From positions 186,001-250,000 of the forward strand of contig CAWIKY010000003.1 in NCBI GenBank assembly GCA_963836905.1: 64,000 nt of DNA. Direction: 5' to 3'. Origin of the DNA: CAWIKY01 sp963836905 (GTDB taxonomy: Bacteria; Pseudomonadota; Alphaproteobacteria; Caulobacterales; Hyphomonadaceae). The translations under genes and the position numbers were made by a program. Positions 37,196 to 44,922 of the stretch are shown here, in pieces; the stretch's first letter is position 1, and each line of letters begins with the position of its first letter. The notes beneath the pieces are model-generated. The model was not told where the DNA came from, searched no databases, and was given only the letters and a program-made list of their open reading frames with translations.

Positions 37196-39007
37196 ATGTT
37201 TAACAGACGACGATTTTTACAAACCACGCTTGGGGCTGGCGCGCTTACCAGCGCTTCTGGCCTTGTACCAGCCTGGGCCCGCTCTGCCAGCGACGGCAAT
37301 CTCGGCATCCCATCGCTTACAGGCAATGCGTTCGATCTCAGTATCGACAAGTTTCCAATACGCATTGATGGCCGCGCCACTGAAGCCATTGGCGTTAACG
37401 GCTCTGTGCCCGCACCGCTTTTGCGCTGGCGCGAAGGCGATGAAGTTACGCTCAATGTCAGCAATCGGCTGATGAAGGATAGCTCTATTCACTGGCATGG
37501 ATTACTTGTGCCGTTCCAATTTGATGGCGTGCCCGGCGTAACATTCCCCGGCATTAAGCCGGGTGAGACGTTTCAATATAAATTCGCCGTGCCGCAAAAC
37601 GGCACCTATTGGTATCACTCCCATAGCGGCTTGCAGGAGCAGGTCGGTCATTATGGGCCGCTCATCATCGACCCAAAAGACGCTGACCCGATTAAGTATG
37701 ACCGCGAATATGTGCTCATGCTGGGCGATTGGACCTTCATCGATCCGAATTTGCTTTTTGCCAAATTGAAAAAGAACAGCGAAAGCCTGAATTTCAACCA
37801 ACCCACTATCGGCAATCCCAAGGGATTGACGGGCATGTGGGGCGGTATGCGGATGTCGCCAAATGATCTGGCGGACGTCACGGGCGAAACCTACACCTAT
37901 GTCATCAACGGCCACTCGACTGCCGACAATTTCAACATAGTATTCCAGCCGGGTGAACGGGTGCGCCTGCGCATCATCAACGCCGCCGCGATGACGCTCT
38001 TTAATGTGCGCATGCCCGGCCTGCCCATGACCGTCGTGCAAGCCGATGGCCTGAACGTGAAACCCATTGAGACCGATGAGTTCCAGATGGGTGTCGCCGA
38101 GACCTACGATGTGATTGTCGAACCAACAGAGGCAAAAGCGTTTGCCTTTGTGGCGGAGTTGATTGATCGCTCCGGCCAGGTCGTTGCTACGCTGGGACCA
38201 AAACCCGGTATGCGAGCGGCGGAGCCGAAATTGCGCCCTGTCCCCGTGTTGACCATGACTGATATGGGCATGGAACATTCTGCCATGGGCGGCATCGATC
38301 ATGGGGATATGGCGGACATGTCTGGCGAAAAAGCCGACTTGGATCACGCCGCCATGGGGCATGCCAGTATGGCGCATGGGCCAGACCCCTACGGTCCAGA
38401 CATCCAATTGCCGAAGGTTGAGGCAGATATTAAGCGCGGCCCTGGGGTTGTGAACGTCGCCGCCATGCCAGTGAGCCGGCTGGATGAGCCGGGCATCGGG
38501 CTAGAAGACGTGCCCCACCGAACACTCACCTATAGCCAGCTCAGAAGTCTGGAAACGAACCCCGATACCCGCGTGCCGGGCCGCGAAGTTGTCGTCCATC
38601 TGACCAGCAATATGGAACGCTATATGTGGTCCTTTGACGGCGTGAAGTTTTCCGAAGTCAAAGAGGCGATCAAGTTCATGGAAGGCGAACGGGTTAGGCT
38701 CACCCTCGTCAACAACACAATGATGCCGCACCCAATCCATCTGCACGGCATGTTCTTTGACGTTGTGAATGGCGGGGGCAATCACATGCCGCGAAAGCAC
38801 ACAGTTGTCGTGAAACCCGGTGAAAAACTATCGACCGATGTGACCGCCGAGCATGTAGGAGATTGGGCATTTCACTGCCATCTCATGTATCACATGCACG
38901 CAGGCATGATGCAGGTCGTTACCGTTCTTCCAAATCCATCCCTCCATTCCGATCAGTCGGCGGGCACCGTAAGTTTTGGTCAATCCATGCAGGGAGGCAT
39001 GAAATAA
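37196..39007 (+). CDS. copA: copper resistance multicopper oxidase CopA
   Basis: 603 residues with a Tat signal (RRRFLQTTLGAGAL). The cupredoxin copper motifs are all present: IHWHGLL, YWYHSHSG, HPIHLHGMFF and WAFHCHLMYHMHAGMM, giving type 1, 2 and 3 sites. A Met/His-rich insert (MEHSAMGGIDHGDMADMSG) marks the CopA type. It oxidises Cu(I) in the periplasm. Intact, and its stop overlaps the copB start (TAATG). Confidence 0.96.
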   Translation: MFNRRRFLQTTLGAGALTSASGLVPAWARSASDGNLGIPSLTGNAFDLSIDKFPIRIDGRATEAIGVNGSVPAPLLRWREGDEVTLNVSNRLMKDSSIHWHGLLVPFQFDGVPGVTFPGIKPGETFQYKFAVPQNGTYWYHSHSGLQEQVGHYGPLIIDPKDADPIKYDREYVLMLGDWTFIDPNLLFAKLKKNSESLNFNQPTIGNPKGLTGMWGGMRMSPNDLADVTGETYTYVINGHSTADNFNIVFQPGERVRLRIINAAAMTLFNVRMPGLPMTVVQADGLNVKPIETDEFQMGVAETYDVIVEPTEAKAFAFVAELIDRSGQVVATLGPKPGMRAAEPKLRPVPVLTMTDMGMEHSAMGGIDHGDMADMSGEKADLDHAAMGHASMAHGPDPYGPDIQLPKVEADIKRGPGVVNVAAMPVSRLDEPGIGLEDVPHRTLTYSQLRSLETNPDTRVPGREVVVHLTSNMERYMWSFDGVKFSEVKEAIKFMEGERVRLTLVNNTMMPHPIHLHGMFFDVVNGGGNHMPRKHTVVVKPGEKLSTDVTAEHVGDWAFHCHLMYHMHAGMMQVVTVLPNPSLHSDQSAGTVSFGQSMQGGMK

Positions 39008-39822
39008 TGAGACAGTCTCGTTTAAGATACGCTCTCCCCTTATTGATTGCATACAGCATGTTCGCCCCTGTTGCGCTCGCGCAAGACAGCGAGGAGCCGG
39101 CATCCGAAGCCCCTTGGTCTATGGCCGACAAATATTGGGGGGAAGCGGAAATGGAGACATCGCGCGAGGAGGTGCAGGCGGCCAATGGGTCCATGAATAC
39201 CTTTTTGGTCATGGCTGATCGTTTGGAGGTCCAATCCTCGGATAATGAAGCGACGCTGCTTTGGGATTTACAAGGTTGGTATGGCGGTGACCTCAACAAG
39301 CTCTATCTGAAATCTGAAGGCGAGTTTTCCTTTGAAGATGACGAAATAGAGGACGCCGAACTTCAAGCCTTGTGGTCGCGCGCCGTCTCCCCGTTCTGGG
39401 ATATACAGGCCGGTATCCGTCAGGATTTTGAGCCCAAGGGCCGCACCCATGCGGTCGTTGGCGTTCAAGGTCTCGCTCCATATTGGTTTGAAGTGGATGC
39501 CGCCGCGTTTGTTAGCACAGACGGCGATGTCAGTGCACGTATTGAAGGCGAATATGAGTTACGCCTCAGCCAAAGGCTGGTGCTGCAGCCGCGTGCTGAA
39601 GTCGAGTTTTCTGCGCAGGATATACCTGAACTCGATATTGGATCGGGCCTGACTGGCGTCGATGCCGGCGTGCGTCTCCGCTACGAATTCAAACGCGAAT
39701 TTGCGCCCTATGTCGGGGTCGAATGGCAAGGCAGTTTTGGAGAGACCCGAGACCTGATTGAGGCTGCAGGCGGGGACGGTGACGAAATTGTCGCCGTCGC
39801 TGGGCTACGTGCCTGGTTCTGA
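39007..39822 (+). CDS. copB: copper resistance outer membrane protein CopB
   Basis: 271 residues with a signal peptide (VALAQD). The body is a beta-barrel typical of CopB: MADKYWGEAEMETSREEVQ, LLWDLQGWYGGDLNKLYLKSE, QALWSRAVSPFWDIQAGIRQD, GDVSARIEGEYELRLSQR and ending LRAWF with a terminal Phe. It lacks the long Met-rich N-terminal repeats of larger CopB proteins. It is translated coupled to copA. Confidence 0.93.
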   Translation: MRQSRLRYALPLLIAYSMFAPVALAQDSEEPASEAPWSMADKYWGEAEMETSREEVQAANGSMNTFLVMADRLEVQSSDNEATLLWDLQGWYGGDLNKLYLKSEGEFSFEDDEIEDAELQALWSRAVSPFWDIQAGIRQDFEPKGRTHAVVGVQGLAPYWFEVDAAAFVSTDGDVSARIEGEYELRLSQRLVLQPRAEVEFSAQDIPELDIGSGLTGVDAGVRLRYEFKREFAPYVGVEWQGSFGETRDLIEAAGGDGDEIVAVAGLRAWF

Positions 39823-39880
39823 TGATCTCTACTCAAATCTAATATTATGGAACGGTATCAACCGAAAATCGTTCTTATGA

Positions 39881-39901
39881 AAATACCCCGCAGTGGTATT
39901 T
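39881..39901 (+). promoter_or_regulatory. hairpin in leader of the DUF305 gene
   Basis: AAATACC (39881-39887) and GGTATTT (39895-39901) form a 7-bp perfect stem with a 7-nt loop, 15 bp before the ATG. It could be an operator or leader hairpin. Confidence 0.4.
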
Positions 39902-39916
39902 GAAAGGAAAAAGACA

Positions 39917-40456
39917 ATGAAAGAAGGACACGGAAACTATTGGCGCTTTGGCGCAATGATTGCGACCTCGATGATCGTCATGTTCGGGCTCATGTATCTC
40001 AATACTTATGAGTGGAGCCATGCACGCTGGAGCGAAACACGCTTCTACATGACCTTCATCATGGGCGCAGCCATGGCCCTGATCATGCTCAGCTTCATGC
40101 TGGGCATGTATAAGAGCACCAAAACAAACATTGCGATCTTCGCTGGAAGCGCGCTTGTCTTTGCACTGGCGCTGTTTCTTGTGCGCAGTCAAACGACCGT
40201 TCAGGACAAGTCGTGGATGAGTGCCATGATCCCGCACCATTCTATTGCCATTTTGACCAGTGAGCGGGCCGAGATCGAAGACGTCCGCGTACGCGCGCTC
40301 GCCAATGATATTATTGAAGCCCAGCGCCGCGAGATCAAGGAGATGAATTGGCTGATTGAAGACATTAAACAGAACGGACCTGCGACCGCCGAGGCTGAAG
40401 CGGAAATGCGGCCTGTGCCGAAGTTTGAAGATAAGCTGAAAGGAGCGCCGCAATGA
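39917..40456 (+). CDS. DUF305 membrane protein
   Basis: 179 residues. Three membrane helices (MIATSMIVMFGLMYLN, FIMGAAMALIMLSFMLG, IFAGSALVFALALFLV) are followed by a DUF305 domain (MSAMIPHHSIAILTSERAEIE, ANDIIEAQRREIKEMNWLI). The MIPHH motif is the family's likely metal site. Found widely beside copper genes. It overlaps the next gene by 4 bp. Confidence 0.85.
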   Translation: MKEGHGNYWRFGAMIATSMIVMFGLMYLNTYEWSHARWSETRFYMTFIMGAAMALIMLSFMLGMYKSTKTNIAIFAGSALVFALALFLVRSQTTVQDKSWMSAMIPHHSIAILTSERAEIEDVRVRALANDIIEAQRREIKEMNWLIEDIKQNGPATAEAEAEMRPVPKFEDKLKGAPQ

Positions 40457-41241
40457 CCGCTACCGTTGACATGACCGTTACCGAAAAGACCAATGCCGGA
40501 ACAGCGAAACTCTACCGCATGGTGACGGATGAACACATCTGTCCATTTGGCCTGAAAGCAAAAGACCTGCTGGAACGCAAAGGATTCCAAGTCGAAGACC
40601 ACTTGCTTGAAAACCGCGAGCAACAGAATGCGTTCAAGGAGAAGCATGATGTAAAAACAACGCCGCAGACATTTATCGGCGGCGAACGTGTCGGCGGTTA
40701 TGATGACCTGCGGCGGCATTTTGATTTACAAGTCAAAGACTCCGAAGCCGAAACCTACACGCCAATAGTTGCAATCTTTTCGATGGCGGCTCTTATGGCG
40801 CTTGCGGTGAGTTGGATAAGTGTTGGCAGCATAATTACTATTCGCGCTGTTGAGCTCTTTGTCGCGATCTCAATGTGCATTCTTGCCATTCAGAAGCTTC
40901 GAGACCTCGACAGCTTCTCTAACGGTTTTCTAGGCTATGATCTGCTGGCGCAGCGACATATCAGATACGCCTACATCTATCCTTTTGTCGAAGGCGGCGC
41001 AGGTGTGCTGATGATTGTCGGCGGACTTGCAGGCCTTATTGCCGCGCCTTTCGCTCTGTTTGTCGGCACGATCGGAGCGTGGTCTGTTTTCAAAGGCGTA
41101 TACCTCGACAAACGCGACATCAAATGCGCCTGCGTTGGCGGCGGGAGCAACGTGCCGCTTGGATTTATCTCTCTATCCGAGAATCTGGGCATGATGGCTA
41201 TGGCAATTTGGATGTTGGTTAAATACGTGATCGGTATATGA
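40453..41241 (+). CDS. glutaredoxin-MauE fusion membrane protein
   Basis: 262 residues. The N-terminal glutaredoxin (about 18-92) shows HICPFGLKAKDLL as the redox motif with only one Cys (CPFG, monothiol-like) and TTPQTFIGGERVGGYDDL. The C-terminal four-helix part resembles MauE/DoxX-type proteins (AVELFVAISMCILAIQKL, YIYPFVEGGAGVLMIVGGLAGL) and ends with KCACVGGGSNVPLGF, a CxC pair. It may move electrons or thiol equivalents across the membrane, probably for copper handling. Such fusions are seen near copper clusters; the exact function is inferred. Confidence 0.75.
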   Translation: MTATVDMTVTEKTNAGTAKLYRMVTDEHICPFGLKAKDLLERKGFQVEDHLLENREQQNAFKEKHDVKTTPQTFIGGERVGGYDDLRRHFDLQVKDSEAETYTPIVAIFSMAALMALAVSWISVGSIITIRAVELFVAISMCILAIQKLRDLDSFSNGFLGYDLLAQRHIRYAYIYPFVEGGAGVLMIVGGLAGLIAAPFALFVGTIGAWSVFKGVYLDKRDIKCACVGGGSNVPLGFISLSENLGMMAMAIWMLVKYVIGI

Positions 41242-41289
41242 GCAAATGAGCCTGAAATCGTTTGCTTAAACTGTGAGTATCGCTTCACG

Positions 41290-41712
41290 TTAAAAAGTGC
41301 CTTGATGCTTATTTCGACGATTGAGATACACGCCAATCGATAGCATGCTCGCGATTATTAACTCTAATACTGCCTCACGAAAAAATACCGACGGAAGTTC
41401 AGTATAGTGAAGAATTACCCCTAAGAGACGCCCAGAGAGAAGGCCAGCAAACAAAAGTAAGAGTAAACACGTCCGTGCCGAGACCGTTACGCCAAGTTTC
41501 TGGCCGAAAAGCACGAAAAGCCCAAGACCTATTTCAGCCCCTCCAATGATCGCCATGATTGTGGATTTAGCGTGGGCGTCCGCCGTAACAAGCCCGTATC
41601 GAGTCATGATTTGCGGATGAATTATGGTGGTTACGCCAAGCAAGGTTAGTAGGAGTCCCAGCGAAATAACTAAAAATCCAGAATAGTGCTCGCATACTTT
41701 TTCTATCATCAA
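41290..41712 (-). CDS. four-helix membrane protein
   Basis: 140 residues with four membrane segments (GFLVISLGLLLTLLGVTTII, AIIGGAEIGLGLFVLFGQ, LLLLLFAGLLSGRLLGVIL, AVLELIIASMLSIGVYL). The loop IGGAEIGLG and the second-helix GRLLGVI resemble DUF4345-like proteins, unverified. It overlaps the next gene upstream by 4 bp, indicating co-translation with the methyltransferase-like gene. Confidence 0.55.
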   Translation of the reverse strand: MMIEKVCEHYSGFLVISLGLLLTLLGVTTIIHPQIMTRYGLVTADAHAKSTIMAIIGGAEIGLGLFVLFGQKLGVTVSARTCLLLLLFAGLLSGRLLGVILHYTELPSVFFREAVLELIIASMLSIGVYLNRRNKHQGTF

Positions 41713-42281
41713 ATGAACCGCCGAACCGATTGTTTGTATTTTTGATACTCCTCCCCATACTCGGCTTCTAGCCAGGGTTCCTCAAAATAAGGTGCAAAGA
41801 GATACATAATCACCCACGCGCTTAGCAGCAGCGTGACCAGCCAAGAATTGGCCAGCATGGCCCAGCCAATTATGCCAAGCCAAGTAAACACATAGATGGG
41901 GTTACGGCTCCATGCGAACCAGCCGGTTGTCATCAATCCGAGCTTTTCTCCAAAGGCATTGCGCCACCCCATATAAAGAGTGATACGGATGGCCATTGCA
42001 AATCCGATGAGAAGGCACGCGCCGCCTATGCCATATTGGGCCAAGGCATGGGTGCCTCGTAGCGGTGAAAAAACGAGCACTGTCAAAGCGATCAGCGGAT
42101 ATAAATAGAGGCGAAACAGGGCCAAAAAGGTCCAATGCTGCCAACTCTGTTTGCTGGGCGGTGGAAAGAATTGAAAATCAGAACGAATAGCCGCCAACGC
42201 TGAAAGTCCAAATATGGCCATTGCCCCAGTCAGGGACAGACCGAATGCGGCCCATATCATCCAGTCAGGGAAATCAAACAT
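41709..42281 (-). CDS. isoprenylcysteine/phospholipid methyltransferase-like membrane protein
   Basis: 190 residues with about five membrane segments. The C-terminal GWFAWSRNPIYVFTWLG and FAPYFEEPWLEAEYGEEYQKYK match the ICMT/PEMT SAM-binding fold (RNPIYV and the EE pair). Substrate is unknown; a similar gene lies 10 bp upstream on the same strand. Confidence 0.8.
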   Translation of the reverse strand: MFDFPDWMIWAAFGLSLTGAMAIFGLSALAAIRSDFQFFPPPSKQSWQHWTFLALFRLYLYPLIALTVLVFSPLRGTHALAQYGIGGACLLIGFAMAIRITLYMGWRNAFGEKLGLMTTGWFAWSRNPIYVFTWLGIIGWAMLANSWLVTLLLSAWVIMYLFAPYFEEPWLEAEYGEEYQKYKQSVRRFI

Positions 42282-42291
42282 CTGTGTCTCC

Positions 42292-42744
42292 TTACAGCCA
42301 GCGCCGGGTCTGTTTGCGATAGGCGGAAAATGCTTCGCCGAAAATTGACTGTAGCGCGCGTTCTTCGGGTTTGATTTGGAGCTCGGTCATTACGCAGACA
42401 AAGATCGCCGGAGCCGCCAATGCGGCGATGTTGCCAAGCGCAAATGAACCGCCGATCAGGATAAGTACCATCGCTAGATACATCGGGTTGCGCGTGAAGC
42501 GGTAAAGCCCGGATGTGACCAGCGCTTGGGCCTGCTCAGGCGCAAGTGGATTAACCGTAGTCCGGGCACGAACAAAAGCCAGAATGGCAAGGGTCAGCAA
42601 GATAGCGCCAGCAAAAATAAGCCCATATCCAGCATAAACCGCTAGAGGAGAGCCAACGGCCAGTTGCGGCACGAGCACAGCAAGGGCCCATGCGAGGAGC
42701 GCGCAGATTAGAAACTGGACGATAGGCGGAATACGTAAGTTCAT
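42292..42744 (-). CDS. isoprenylcysteine methyltransferase-like membrane protein
   Basis: 150 residues from MNLRIPPIVQFLICALLAW. Contains TTVNPLAPEQAQALVTSGLY, RFTRNPMYLAMVL and IKPEERALQSIFGEAFSAYRK, the classic SAM-dependent ICMT-type motifs. Shorter than its neighbour but with the same fold, so they may be a duplicated pair with different substrates. Overlaps the CDF transporter gene by 4 bp. Confidence 0.85.
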   Translation of the reverse strand: MNLRIPPIVQFLICALLAWALAVLVPQLAVGSPLAVYAGYGLIFAGAILLTLAILAFVRARTTVNPLAPEQAQALVTSGLYRFTRNPMYLAMVLILIGGSFALGNIAALAAPAIFVCVMTELQIKPEERALQSIFGEAFSAYRKQTRRWL

Positions 42745-43389
42745 CGTAATGTCTCCGTCGCTGCCGGCTGATGGGCCTGCTCGGATTTGAGCTCGCCTAG
42801 GGCTTGTATGGTTATGGCAGCGGCCGATTTTAGAAATAGGCTCGCTAGAAGCGCCGCAACCACAAGATCCGGCCACGCCGCGCCTGTTGCTGCGACCAGC
42901 CCGCCCGCTGCGATCACACCGACATTGCCGATGGCATCATTGCGCGAGCAGAGCCAAACAGAGCGGACATTGCTATCGCCGTCGCGCCAGCGCAGCAGGA
43001 TGAAAACACTGGTCAGATTGGCGAGCAAGGCCAGCAGCCCGATCACGCCCATGGTTCCAGCTTCCGGCGGCGCGCCTTCAAGCACGCGTAGATCGGTCAT
43101 CGTCAGCACTAACTATCGCAATCACGGCCAGAGACGCGCCTTTGACCAGCGAGGCACGGGCACGGGTTTGTAAAGATGCGCCAATAACGAAAAGGCTCAG
43201 AGCTATACGTTGCTGTATCACCTGCGAAATCCAGAGCGTCCGCCTTCAGCGCTTGCGATCCCGACATCATGCCCGCGGTCATTTCGACTAAAGAACATGA
43301 TCGCATTGATTGCAATCACGGCGATGAGCGCTCTGCTATAGGTAGGCGATACGCCATCAAACGGTTTTGTCTTCGCAGCATCCCGACAT
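42741..43389 (-). CDS. cation diffusion facilitator transporter, frameshifted
   Basis: A CDF (CzcD-like) transporter readable across several frame changes near 43350, 43290, 43210 and 43110. It opens MSGCCEDK, then FDGVSPTYSRALIAVIAINA, VEMTAGMMSGSQALKADALDFAGDT (the HxxxD-type zinc site, here KADALDFAGD) and an intact end (VWLCSRNDAIGNVGVIAAGG). It exports divalent metal by proton antiport. It is divergent from the MerR regulator and has an operator between. Confidence 0.75.
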
Positions 43390-43427
43390 TCTTTGATTTT
43401 CCACTTCTTATTTGACGCTTTAGCATA

Positions 43428-43459
43428 ACTCTACAGTCTACAGCGACTATAGGGGCAAG
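43428..43459. promoter_or_regulatory. MerR-type promoter/operator for the CDF gene
   Basis: On the minus strand, a CTTGCC -35 (43454-43459 in plus coordinates) and TAGAGT -10 (43428-43433) are separated by 20 bp that contain the dyad CCTATAG-TCG-CTGTAGA. Long spacers with a central dyad are the hallmark of MerR control. The dyad resembles the one at 43962-43992. Confidence 0.7.
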
Positions 43460-43467
43460 ATTTTTTT

Positions 43468-43938
43468 ATGGAGCGTTCTATGAAGCAGATGACGATTGGC
43501 CGTTTATCGAAAGCGGCAGGCGTAAAGGTCACAACCATTCGCTACTATGAGTCCATCGATCTGATGGGTGAGCCGGAACGAAGCACGAGCGGTCAAAGAC
43601 TCTATGGTGATGACGCCGTGCAACGGCTCTCTTTTATTCGCCATGCCCGCGATCTGGGGTTTCCCATCGACTCCATCCGTGAACTCATTGAATTGCAGCA
43701 CCAGCCGGGCGAAGATTGTGCCCATGTGGATGTCATAGCGCGTCGGCAATTGGCGGATGTGCGCCAAAAGCTTTCCCAACTCGAAGCGCTGGAAGCCGAG
43801 CTGAAACGCATGGTTTCGGCTTGTGAAGGCGGGAGCATTGCCACCTGCAAAGTCTTGGAAAGCCTAGGCGATCACGATCAGTGTCTAGACTCGCATGACG
43901 GTGCAGCAGTGGCCACAAAACTCGGTGCACGGCTCTGA
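43468..43938 (+). CDS. MerR family heavy-metal regulator
   Basis: 156 residues. The N-terminal winged helix (MTIGRLSKAAGVKVTTIRYYE, QRLYGDDAVQRLSFIRHARD) and dimerisation coiled coil (RRQLADVRQKLSQLEALEAEL) are typical. Potential metal ligands are Cys in EDCAHV, SACEGG, ATCKVLES and DQCLDSH. It likely activates the CDF gene and downstream efflux genes on metal binding. Metal (Zn, Cd, Co or Pb) cannot be told from the sequence. Start could be M1 or M5. Confidence 0.92.
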   Translation: MERSMKQMTIGRLSKAAGVKVTTIRYYESIDLMGEPERSTSGQRLYGDDAVQRLSFIRHARDLGFPIDSIRELIELQHQPGEDCAHVDVIARRQLADVRQKLSQLEALEAELKRMVSACEGGSIATCKVLESLGDHDQCLDSHDGAAVATKLGARL

Positions 43939-43961
43939 ATTAGTATGATTTGAAGAAAGAG

Positions 43962-43992
43962 CTTGCCCCTACAGCCGCTGTAGGGGTTAGAT
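43962..43992 (+). promoter_or_regulatory. MerR-type promoter for the efflux block
   Basis: CTTGCC (43962-43967), a 19-bp spacer containing the perfect inverted repeat CCCCTACAG-CCG-CTGTAGGGG (overlapping the -35) and TTAGAT (43987-43992). Distance to the next ATG is 7 bp. The 19-bp spacing and dyad make it a textbook MerR-regulated promoter. Confidence 0.85.
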
Positions 43993-43999
43993 AGAGGTC

Positions 44000-44437
44000 A
44001 TGTTTAGAAATGAGTCGATAAAATTGGGGTTAGGTATCGCTGGCATATTGCTTTTGAGTGGATGCGCGAGCTTTGACAAAGCCGCCCCCGGCACGCCATC
44101 GCCCCTGGGAGCTTGGGCCAGCGGCGGGGAGGATAATGCTTGTGAAAGCATGCCCATTACATATTTCGCATCGGACGGCGTAGTGGCTGTATTGCTGAGC
44201 GCAAATGGGCCAGTGCATTCTATCGGCAGTTGGAGCCGTTCGGGCGATGCGCTTACGATGACTCACAATGATTTTCCCCTCGACCCCAGCGGGCAATCTA
44301 AGCCAGCTGTCGAATTGAATATTGTCACATTGGATGCGGATAATTTCGTAACACGAAATGCCAAAGGTGATGTCCGGGAACGGATCAAGTGCAACAGCGT
44401 TACAATAAACACCGGCCATGACGACGGGTCGCACTGA
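44000..44437 (+). CDS. lipoprotein, MerR-regulated
   Basis: 145 residues with a lipoprotein signal and lipobox LLLSGC. The mature part has a beta-rich pattern with PITYFASDGVVAVLLSANG, GSWSRSGDALTMTHNDFPL and a His/Asp end. No family recognised. Its ATG lies 7 bp after the -10 of a MerR-type promoter, so it is the first gene of the inducible metal block, with a likely short or absent leader. Confidence 0.7.
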   Translation: MFRNESIKLGLGIAGILLLSGCASFDKAAPGTPSPLGAWASGGEDNACESMPITYFASDGVVAVLLSANGPVHSIGSWSRSGDALTMTHNDFPLDPSGQSKPAVELNIVTLDADNFVTRNAKGDVRERIKCNSVTINTGHDDGSH

Positions 44438-44492
44438 ATAAATGTAGTTATTTAATGATTTTGACATCGAAAACGGATATACTGTTGAAATA

Positions 44493-44849
44493 ATGAAATT
44501 TGCCGCGTTCATATGTTCTGCCAGATTTTGGCTCAGCGTCATGCTTGCCGTGACGATGGGTATGGGCACGGCTGCGGCAGATATTCATCCGGTGGACGCT
44601 GACGAAATCGCCTGCCAAAGCGCGGATATTGTCGAAAACCACTCCGGCATCGATCAGGATGATGGTGAACAGCGGCCAGACCATGATCACCACGCCCATA
44701 ATTGCGGGTCGTGCCATGTCCACATGGTCGGAATGAAAGGGAGTAGTTTTTCCCTTGCCTGTCCCAGCTCACTCGCTTTGCGCCCCGGCGCTGATCAGTC
44801 CCTTGCACGGGACGGTCCTCACGGTCTCTACCGCCCTCCGCGTGCCTAA
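44493..44849 (+). CDS. His/Cys-rich exported protein before czcC
   Basis: 118 residues with a signal-like N-terminus (cleavage about AAADIH). The middle is rich in His and acidic residues (DHDHHAHNCGSCHVHMVG), with CGSCH as a possible metal site. It is positioned directly before the czcCBA-type genes, like small metal-binding leader proteins in other clusters. Partly similar in layout to the His-rich protein at 35674-36144. Confidence 0.6.
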   Translation: MKFAAFICSARFWLSVMLAVTMGMGTAAADIHPVDADEIACQSADIVENHSGIDQDDGEQRPDHDHHAHNCGSCHVHMVGMKGSSFSLACPSSLALRPGADQSLARDGPHGLYRPPRA

Positions 44850-44860
44850 CCTGACCCTCT

Positions 44861-44886
44861 AAATCTGCGCTCTTTTGCGCGGATTT
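44861..44886 (+). promoter_or_regulatory. hairpin upstream of czcC
   Basis: AAATCTGCGC (44861-44870) pairs with GCGCGGATTT (44877-44886), one G-T wobble, 6-nt loop. It sits in the 73-bp gap between the His/Cys-rich protein and czcC. No T-tract follows, so a processing or translational role is as likely as termination. Confidence 0.4.
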
Positions 44887-44922
44887 GATGTCGTTTCAGG
44901 TTATCACAAGGACAAATACCCT

